The notes under the pieces were generated by a model, which made no database searches, was not told where the DNA came from, and saw only the letters and a list, made by a program, of their open reading frames with translations. From Alteromonas sp. MMG017 (GTDB taxonomy: Bacteria > Pseudomonadota > Gammaproteobacteria > Enterobacterales > Alteromonadaceae): 64,000 bases of DNA. The stretch covers positions 186,001 through 250,000 of the forward strand of contig NZ_JAGJDY010000002.1 in assembly GCF_018100795.1 (NCBI RefSeq). The letters are read 5' to 3'. A program made the position numbers and the translations under genes. This document shows positions 57,956 to 64,000 of the stretch, piece after piece (position 1 is the first letter of the stretch; each line of letters opens with the position of its first letter).

Positions 57956-59641
57956 ATGTTAGCGCATCTTTCTATTAGTAACTTTGCAGTGGTTAAGCAA
58001 CTTTCAGTTAATCTTGAAAAGGGGCTCACTGCCATCACTGGGGAAACCGGTGCCGGTAAGTCTATTGCCATTGACGCTTTGAGCTTATGTTTAGGCGAGC
58101 GAGCTGATGCCAACGCGGTAAGAAGCACCGCGCCTAAAGCAGAAATCATTGCTCATTTCGCATTGGCCACAAATGCGAATGCAAAGCGCTATCTCGATGA
58201 ACACGAACTTACCTCGGACGAGGACGAAAACAGCTGTTTCATTCGCAGAGTCATTTCAAAAGAAGGCCGCTCAAAAGCCTTTATTAATGGCATTCCCGCG
58301 TCACTACAACAATTGAAAGGTTTAGGTCAGCATCTACTTGCTATACATGGTCAGAATACGCACCTTCAGCTTTTAAAAGAAGATTATCAACGTCAGCTTG
58401 TTGATACTGTAGGTAACCACAAAGACAGCCTCTCAAATGTAAAACAGCACTATGCCTTATGGCGTGAAAAGCAAAAAATGTTGAGCGAACTACAAGCGCA
58501 AGCTCAGCAGCGTGAAGACAGATTACAGCTGCTTACTTACCAGGTTAGAGAGTTAGACGAATTTGCTTTAGAAGACGGTGAGTTTTCAGAGCTTGAAACT
58601 GAACATAAGCGCCTAAGCAACGGGCAAAGTCTTTTAGAGCAGGCACAAACTAGCTTTTATCACTTGTACGAAAGTGACGAAGGCAATGCACTGTCTATAT
58701 TGCAAAATAGTATAGACCGTTTGGGTGAGCTTGAATCCCATGATGCGAGCTTGAGCCCCATTCTTGTTTTGTTAAATGAGGCAGCTATTCAAGTTGAAGA
58801 AGCGGCTGGGGAATTGCGCCATTATTGCGACGATTTAGAAATAGACCCACTTCGTTTACAACAAGTAGAAGCGCGCTATGCAAAAGCGATGGACTTAGCC
58901 CGTAAGCATAGTGTTATGCCAGAGGAATTATTTGCGCACCACCAAACCCTAGCCAGTGAGTTTGCTTCGTTGGGCGATCAAGAGTCTTTGTTAACCACGT
59001 TAGAAGATGAAGTAGATGAGCTGAAAGCACAGTATCTAAGCGAAACGAAAGTGTTATCAGAATGCAGGGTGAAAGCTGCAAACTATTTGGCAAGTGAAAT
59101 TGAAATACAAATCCATCAGATGAACATGCCCCATGCGAAGGTAGCCATTGAGGTAAACTACGATGAGTTTAAAAAGCCATCAGCCTTGGGCCAAGATACG
59201 ATTGAAATTAAAGTATCCACAAACCCAGGCCAAGCAGCGGACAAACTTGATAAAGTCGTATCTGGCGGTGAGCTTTCTAGGATAGGGTTAGCCATTCAAG
59301 TTATTGCCAGTGATAACCATGCTACGCCTACTATGATTTTCGATGAAGTAGATACGGGCATTAGCGGACCTACTGCATCTATTGTAGGAGGGCTACTTCG
59401 CCGCTTAGGCAAACAGGTACAGGTTATGTGTGTTACCCATTTACCTCAGGTTGCTGCTCAAGCGCATAACCAGCTCTTTGTTACCAAGCTTACCGACGGT
59501 GAAAGTACTGAAACTCAAATGTTGGCGCTAACGAAACAAGATAGAGTGGATGAATTGGCTCGCTTGTTGGCTGGCGACAAAGTAACCAAATCGGCGCTTG
59601 CTAACGCAAAAGAGTTATTGAAAAGCGCGCAATCGAACTAA
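57956..59641 (+). CDS. recN: DNA repair protein RecN
   Basis: SMC-like ATPase for double-strand-break repair. 561 residues: Walker A GETGAGKSIAID near residue 29, long coiled-coil arms (~165-370), the ABC signature VSGGELSRIGLAIQV, and Walker B MIFDEVDTGISG. The start MLAHLSISNFAVV at 57956 matches the E. coli N-terminus; an ATG two codons earlier abuts the second LexA box. SOS-regulated. Confidence 0.96.
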   Translation: MLAHLSISNFAVVKQLSVNLEKGLTAITGETGAGKSIAIDALSLCLGERADANAVRSTAPKAEIIAHFALATNANAKRYLDEHELTSDEDENSCFIRRVISKEGRSKAFINGIPASLQQLKGLGQHLLAIHGQNTHLQLLKEDYQRQLVDTVGNHKDSLSNVKQHYALWREKQKMLSELQAQAQQREDRLQLLTYQVRELDEFALEDGEFSELETEHKRLSNGQSLLEQAQTSFYHLYESDEGNALSILQNSIDRLGELESHDASLSPILVLLNEAAIQVEEAAGELRHYCDDLEIDPLRLQQVEARYAKAMDLARKHSVMPEELFAHHQTLASEFASLGDQESLLTTLEDEVDELKAQYLSETKVLSECRVKAANYLASEIEIQIHQMNMPHAKVAIEVNYDEFKKPSALGQDTIEIKVSTNPGQAADKLDKVVSGGELSRIGLAIQVIASDNHATPTMIFDEVDTGISGPTASIVGGLLRRLGKQVQVMCVTHLPQVAAQAHNQLFVTKLTDGESTETQMLALTKQDRVDELARLLAGDKVTKSALANAKELLKSAQSN

Positions 59642-59760
59642 AATGCAGTTGATTGGTCATACTTGTCGATGTAGCATGCCTTCGTGCTTACATTAACGCA
59701 CCCCACCCGCCTTTATGCTGTTGGGTAACGAAGAAAAAGCAATACTGGACTGATTTACTC

Positions 59761-60117
59761 ATGAAGTTGCAACATTTATTAATAATTTTAGGTTTAACCC
59801 TTACATCAAGCGCTTGTTCTAACTGGATTTATCGTATTGATGTGCCTCAAGGTAACTTTCTCGATCAACGAGACGTTTCAAAACTACGCATCGGCATGAC
59901 TAAAGAACAAGTTATCTATGTACTTGGTAACCCAGTAGTACAAGATTCTTTCGATGATAATACTTGGTACTACGTTTACGACATGAAGCGCGGCATGAAA
60001 AAACGCGGTGAAGATTTCCAAAAGCAAATGGTTATTACATTTGAAGACGGCAAAGTAACGTCAGTAGAAGGTGACTTTGAACTGTCTGAAGATTTTAATA
60101 CGCCGCTAGACAGTTAA
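59761..60117 (+). CDS. bamE: Outer-membrane assembly lipoprotein BamE
   Basis: Lipoprotein of the BAM complex that assembles outer-membrane beta-barrels. 118 residues with a lipobox LTSSAC (Cys19), then YRIDVPQGNFLDQ, LRIGMTKEQVIYVLGNPVVQD and WYYVYDMKRG, all family motifs. The ATG at 59761 begins the signal peptide; an in-frame extension upstream has no signal features. Downstream of recN, as in E. coli. Confidence 0.96.
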   Translation: MKLQHLLIILGLTLTSSACSNWIYRIDVPQGNFLDQRDVSKLRIGMTKEQVIYVLGNPVVQDSFDDNTWYYVYDMKRGMKKRGEDFQKQMVITFEDGKVTSVEGDFELSEDFNTPLDS

Positions 60118-60298
60118 GTAGCAATAAAGTTATGTACCAATAAACTTGGGTACAAAAAACTACCTAACGATATATAGCGAAGGAGCTTTTGTTTATGAAC
60201 AGATTGCTCCTAGCTTGATATTGTTTTACTCAAGTTGCTTTACACAAGTTTCTCCCCTCGATTAATCTGTAACCGTCACACGTTAAAGGAATATATTG

Positions 60299-60940
60299 AT
60301 GGAACACGATTTTTGGCACAGCAAGTGGCATAAAAATGAAATTGGTTTCCATGAACCTGAGGGCAATGCACTTCTCGTTAAACATGCTGATACCTTGTTA
60401 GCTGCCACCTCACCTCGAATATTCGTACCGTTATGCGGTAAAACTAAGGATATCCATTGGTTGCTTGCTAACGGCTGCGAGGTGGTAGGTGCTGAGTTAA
60501 GTGAAATTGCGATCACGCAATTATTTACGGAGCTGGATATTGAGCCAGAGGTCACGTCCGTAGGTAGCCTTAAGCTTTTTAAAAATGGCCCGCTAAGTAT
60601 TTTTGTTGGTGATATTTTTGAGCTAACCGACGAAACACTAGGTAACGTAACCGGTATTTATGACAGAGCCGCATTGGTCGCATTGCCGACCGCGCTTCGC
60701 GAGAAATATGCAGCGCATATTTGTACCATCACCAAATGTGCCCCCATCCTTTTGATAAGCTTCGATTATGACCAATCCGTCATGCCAGGCCCTCCATTTT
60801 GTGTTGACGAAACAGAAGTGACTCGCTTATATAATGCTAGTTATTCTATTTCGTTACTTGAACGTGAACCACTAGAAGGTGGCCTTAAAGGTAAAGTTGC
60901 TGCAGACTCATTGGTCTTCAATCTTCAACCTGAAGCATAA
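60299..60940 (+). CDS. tpm: Thiopurine S-methyltransferase
   Basis: SAM-dependent methyltransferase of 213 residues, in bacteria linked to selenium/tellurium methylation. Starts MEHDFWHSKWHKNEIGFHEPEGNALL (in blocks), then FVPLCGKTKDIHWLLANG (SAM site) and GAELSEIAITQLF, IYDRAALVALP, all typical of TPMT. ATG at 60299 with AAAGGA eight bases upstream. Confidence 0.94.
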   Translation: MEHDFWHSKWHKNEIGFHEPEGNALLVKHADTLLAATSPRIFVPLCGKTKDIHWLLANGCEVVGAELSEIAITQLFTELDIEPEVTSVGSLKLFKNGPLSIFVGDIFELTDETLGNVTGIYDRAALVALPTALREKYAAHICTITKCAPILLISFDYDQSVMPGPPFCVDETEVTRLYNASYSISLLEREPLEGGLKGKVAADSLVFNLQPEA

Positions 60941-61027
60941 TTAGTAAGGTTAAGCTGGGTGGCATAAGCGTTAGAAATGCCCCCACTTGCAATATATTGC
61001 CTAAAACGTTGCTTAACCCACCATTCT

Positions 61028-62323
61028 CTATTGTGAAGTAAATGCGATAATTTGCTCTAGACCAAATAATAATGCACCAATTAAGCCTCCGACCAAGGTA
61101 CCATTGATTCGTACCTTTTGAAGATCACGCCCAATATTGAGCTCAATTTGCTCAGCCATTTCGTTCTCATCCCAACTATTGATTGTGTCTTCAATATGCT
61201 TGGTTAAAAAGTCCGCCAACTCTGGCGCCATGTATTTTCCAGCTTCACCAATATGGCGGTCAAATGCGCTCGATAAGCGTTCATCAGTGGTTAAAGAGTG
61301 GCCTAGTTCGTTTAGCCAATGTGTCACTTTGGTTTCTGCTTTACCGCTTTCAGCGGTTAACGATTCAAGCATACGACCATGTAACGATACCCAGCTTTTA
61401 TTTAAAAACGCTTTTAGGGCAGGGTCATGAACCAGTTGCTCTTTATAATTATTGATACGTTGCGCCATCGACTCACTAGTTTGCACTTCGTGTAAAAAGT
61501 CATTTACCTGCTCGTCAAACGCGTGTCTTAGTGGATGATCATCATCGGCATACACGTCATCAAGTACGCGAGAAACCGCTTTTACCGCGATTAGTGCTCC
61601 CCGCTCACTCAACCAGGTTGAGGGAAGTAGCTTTTCTAAACGGTTATGCTCTGTTTTAAGCCAATCTATGAGTGTGGCGGCAATATATTCCTGTGTTTCA
61701 GGCTCACCCATTAATTTAGCAACGTTTCCTAGCAACTTGTCTAGCACAAGCTGATGATGGCGCTCTCGGGTAATACTGCTTAACACAGTAGCTATCAGCT
61801 GTTGTAAGTCGAGTTGATTAATTCCTTTTTCTGCCGTTTTTCCAATGAAGGCTTTAACCGGTTTGTCATCCACTAGACGAAGAATACCGGCAAGTGCATC
61901 ACATAAAAATCGGCTTAATTTTTTCGCATGTTGAGGGTCTTCCAACCATCGCCCAGCCCCTTTCGCAGGCTGGCTAGACGCAATGAGCGTTTCAATGGCA
62001 CTCGCATGAAAAAACTTTTCTTTTACAAATTGTGATAGGTTTTGCGCTATCACTTTTTTATTGCTTGCGACAATATTGGTATGAGGGATGGGATACCGTG
62101 CAGGTATAGGCTTGAAAAGCGCTGTCACTGCAAACCAGTCAGCGAGCCCACCGACTAATGCGGCTTCGCTGGCCATTTTTATAAGCCCCAACCATTTAGC
62201 ACTCGCCAAGCTGGGAACGTAAACTTGTGTAACAATGGCACTAACGAAAACACCCGCGGCTATCAATAAGCAAATTAATGCATTTTGCTTCGCTCGCTTT
62301 AACTGCGAATGTTTGTCGTGCAT
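61028..62323 (-). CDS. DUF445-family membrane protein
   Basis: 431 residues with membrane segments near residues 15-37 and 45-70 (LICLLIAAGVFVSAIVTQVY; EAALVGGLADWFAVTALF) and a last one at the C-terminus (TLVGGLIGALLFGLEQIIAF). The GGLADWFAVTALFKPIP motif is the DUF445 signature (YjiN-like). The long middle part is predicted helical. Function unknown. It begins three bases after the broken arsC gene. Confidence 0.9.
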   Translation of the reverse strand: MHDKHSQLKRAKQNALICLLIAAGVFVSAIVTQVYVPSLASAKWLGLIKMASEAALVGGLADWFAVTALFKPIPARYPIPHTNIVASNKKVIAQNLSQFVKEKFFHASAIETLIASSQPAKGAGRWLEDPQHAKKLSRFLCDALAGILRLVDDKPVKAFIGKTAEKGINQLDLQQLIATVLSSITRERHHQLVLDKLLGNVAKLMGEPETQEYIAATLIDWLKTEHNRLEKLLPSTWLSERGALIAVKAVSRVLDDVYADDDHPLRHAFDEQVNDFLHEVQTSESMAQRINNYKEQLVHDPALKAFLNKSWVSLHGRMLESLTAESGKAETKVTHWLNELGHSLTTDERLSSAFDRHIGEAGKYMAPELADFLTKHIEDTINSWDENEMAEQIELNIGRDLQKVRINGTLVGGLIGALLFGLEQIIAFTSQ

Positions 62324-62326
62324 AAA

Positions 62327-62743
62327 TTACATCCTTTTACCAAGTTCATCTAAAATTTGCTCACCATCTTCTTTAAAATACGGGCCTTGTGGCCAGGAAG
62401 GTAGTAAATCGAGTACTTTTTCACTAGGCCGACACAGCCCAACACCTTTTTCTGTGCAAACTATAGGCCTATTTACCAAAACCGGATGTTTCAACATAGC
62501 ATCAAGCAAAATATCGTCTTATACCGATTCATCTAATAACCCTAACTCTTCTGCAGGTGACTTTGTTGTTCTAAGCGCTTGTCTGGGGGTTAAACTAGCG
62601 GCAGCAAACAACCCAAGTAACTGAGATCGAGTCCAACCTTCTTTTATATAATCTACAACAATCGGCGAATAGCCGGCATCTTCAATAATTTTTAATACGT
62701 TACGGGATGTGCCGCAAGCGGGGTTATGGTGAATAACAATCAT
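62327..62743 (-). pseudogene. arsC: Arsenate reductase (ArsC, glutaredoxin type) with in-frame stop
   Basis: The frame reads MIVIHHNPACGTSRN, with catalytic Cys10, to LGLLDESV, then TAA (62519-62521), and continues in the same frame as DDILLDAMLKHPVLVNRPIV and LCRPSEKVLDLLP to KRM. The two parts together (138 codons) match the full length of the R773-type ArsC, including Arg in NRP and LCRP. Only a single base separates TAA from a Ser codon (TCA). It is either a recent nonsense mutation or a sequencing error; the rest looks under selection. Next to DUF445. Confidence 0.88.
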
Positions 62744-63136
62744 AAAAATAGCCCTTGAAAGAAATTACTTAATAAGTTAATTATTCACACTGGCCACATA
62801 TGGTATTTCATATTTATTATCATTTAAGTGTGTGTCCGACGAATCTCGAGTGTGTGTCCAATTATCGAATAGCTGCCAGCGCTACTTTTACAATCAGGTT
62901 CTTACAGCGCTTAATTGTTCAAATTAAAAACCACTCGAAAACCTAACAATTGGTGTATTTCGCTATTATCTAGCGAAGTTTTTAAAAGCCATAATTAAGA
63001 CATGACATGAAAAACTGTAAACCACTGATAATTAATAAAAATTACTTTTGGCATGCTCTATGAAAGATGATTGTGAAAGATAACCAGATATTAATGCGTA
63101 ATTTATAACGCTAAACACCACTGAAAAGGCTTTTCG
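62744..63136. other. Gap with two GTGTGTGTCC motifs
   Basis: About 390 bases with no gene seen. GTGTGTGTCCGAC at 62828-62840 and GTGTGTGTCCAAT at 62850-62862 are direct repeats 22 bases apart, related to the 23.8-kb motif. The promoter of the next lipoprotein gene must be in the AT-rich part around 63030-63110. Confidence 0.5.
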
Positions 63137-63808
63137 ATGAAAAAAACACTTATTGCCAGCACTCTATTCTTTGCAGCTACAACAATGCTTTCAGGCTGCG
63201 TCGTCCATGTTGGCCACGCTAGTGCTCAAGAGGGTGAAGATATTAGTAGCGTATTTGGTAGCGTAGATGTAGCAACACATCGTTCAGTAGGCGACCTTTC
63301 ATCAGTCAATGGCGATGTATCGCTAGAAGATCATACCCAAGCCGAAGATATTAGTGTTGTCAATGGTAGTGTAGAAATGGGTTCTCACGTTCGCGTTGAT
63401 GAAATCAACATCGTCAATGGTGACCTTGAAGCTGGTTCACATCTACATGTAGCCAACAGTATTGAAACGGTTAACGGCGACGTAAGCATTGCACAACAAA
63501 GCACAATTCAAGGTAGCGTAGAGACCGTTAATGGTGATATTCAAATTGCTGACAGCATTGTTGAGAACAATATTGAGAGTATGAATGGAGACATCACCCT
63601 CAAAGGCGATACGTTAATTAAGGGCGACATTATTTACAAAATGCGTGACGAAGGCTGGCTGGAAAGAAATAGCACAAAACCTAAGCTTACGATTGAAGTT
63701 GATGTGTCTATTGGCGGCTCAATAATTCTTGAACGCCCGGTAAATTTGGATATTGCTAACCCTGCACTGCAAGAAAAAGTGATTGTCAGTTATTCGTCTA
63801 GCAAGTAA
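63137..63808 (+). CDS. Repeat-built lipoprotein (VNGD repeats, DUF4097/bactofilin-like)
   Basis: 223 residues. A lipobox LSGC (Cys21) makes it a lipoprotein. Residues ~35-165 are six to seven repeats of ~18 residues with a core (S/T)VNGDV, for example SSVNGDVSLE, SVVNGSVEMG, NIVNGDLEAG, ETVNGDVSIA, ETVNGDIQIA, ESMNGDITLK, the pattern of a right-handed beta-helix. The C-terminus is a beta-rich KPKLTIEVDVSIGGSIILERPV. Related sequences are annotated DUF4097-like; function unknown. AAAAGG precedes the ATG. Confidence 0.85.
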   Translation: MKKTLIASTLFFAATTMLSGCVVHVGHASAQEGEDISSVFGSVDVATHRSVGDLSSVNGDVSLEDHTQAEDISVVNGSVEMGSHVRVDEINIVNGDLEAGSHLHVANSIETVNGDVSIAQQSTIQGSVETVNGDIQIADSIVENNIESMNGDITLKGDTLIKGDIIYKMRDEGWLERNSTKPKLTIEVDVSIGGSIILERPVNLDIANPALQEKVIVSYSSSK

Positions 63809-63839
63809 GGTCTGGGCATTATCCCAAATGTAGACTGGT

Positions 63840-64000
63840 ATGAACGAAAAACAAAAAATGTTATCCGGTGAACTTTACTATCCTAACGATCGTGAATTAA
63901 CTGGGTTGCGTAAGGCCTGTCGGGTACAACTAGATGAGCTTAATGCTACATGTCAAACAGAGCACAAAGCTCGTACCCGTCAATTAAAGGCGCTTTTTGG
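63840..64000 (+). CDS. Sugar O-acetyltransferase (Maa/LacA type), 3' end outside window
   Basis: The first ~53 residues read MNEKQKMLSGELYYPNDREL, then LRKACRVQLDELNAT and RTRQLKALF, matching the N-terminal helical segment of maltose/galactoside O-acetyltransferases (MxxGExYxxxDxEL..R..a..L). The left-handed beta-helix catalytic part lies beyond the window. Start ATG with no clear Shine-Dalgarno. Confidence 0.82.
   Translation, partial: MNEKQKMLSGELYYPNDRELTGLRKACRVQLDELNATCQTEHKARTRQLKALF

Overview
The window reads as a chromosomal segment of a marine gammaproteobacterium of the order Alteromonadales, probably Alteromonas or a close relative. The basis is gene order (ubiF / miaB-ybeZ-ybeY-corC-lnt; grpE-dnaK-dnaJ; carA-carB; nadK-recN-bamE; ackA-pta), moderate GC content, frequent TTG/GTG starts, a CrbS-type symporter/kinase and a large TonB-dependent receptor. 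No phage, plasmid, transposase or CRISPR array was seen; nearly everything is core chromosome.

Layout. 0-3.6 kb: end of a zinc alcohol dehydrogenase, then rplY-pth-ychF. 3.7-7 kb: secreted cyclophilin, a Met-Leu-Gln-Gln tRNA operon with its own promoter and terminator, and an alanine/glycine:Na+ symporter. 7-10 kb: flavin reductase, two very small genes (a Lys-rich 38-residue peptide and a ribbon-helix-helix protein), and an AhpD-like gene divergent from a TetR regulator across two palindromic operators. 10.07-10.5 kb: an array of four ~114-bp repeats closed by an inverted copy. 10.5-18 kb: ubiF with a small overlapping membrane-protein gene, then miaB-ybeZ-ybeY-corC-lnt. 18-21.4 kb: ackA-pta. 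21.8-22.4 kb: an ibpA-type heat-shock gene behind a sigma-32 promoter and a predicted ROSE RNA thermometer. 22.5-28.8 kb: DUF3224 protein, Nudix hydrolase, an unrecognised 621-residue membrane protein, a NIT-domain chemoreceptor and greA. 28.9-34.4 kb: carAB and dapB. 34.6-40.9 kb: cytochrome b561, prpE, a PAS/GGDEF/EAL protein with both output domains degenerate, and cytochrome c'. 41-45 kb: grpE-dnaK-dnaJ. 45.2-48.7 kb (crbS) and 48.9-49.5 kb (crbR): acetate-switch two-component pair. 49.8-56.9 kb: a TonB receptor divergent from an operon of GntP permease, secreted alpha/beta hydrolase, PHB depolymerase and 3-hydroxybutyrate dehydrogenase. 57-64 kb: nadK, recN, bamE, tpm, an arsC gene broken by an in-frame stop, DUF445 protein, a repeat-built lipoprotein, and the start of a sugar O-acetyltransferase.

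Functional links. Acetyl-CoA/short-chain acid metabolism recurs: ackA-pta, prpE, CrbS/CrbR and the PHB cluster all feed or control the acetyl-CoA pool. Proteostasis also recurs: IbpA and GrpE/DnaK/DnaJ share sigma-32-type promoters. In E. coli grpE is directly divergent from nadK-recN-bamE; here the same flanking genes in the same orientations are separated by about 12 kb holding crbS/crbR and the PHB locus, which therefore looks like a metabolic insertion in a conserved junction. The most novel-looking items are the PHB locus with its own outer-membrane receptor, the RHH gene with iterated operator-like repeats, the ROSE-like leader, the dispersed GTTGGACACACAC motif and the 114-bp repeat array.
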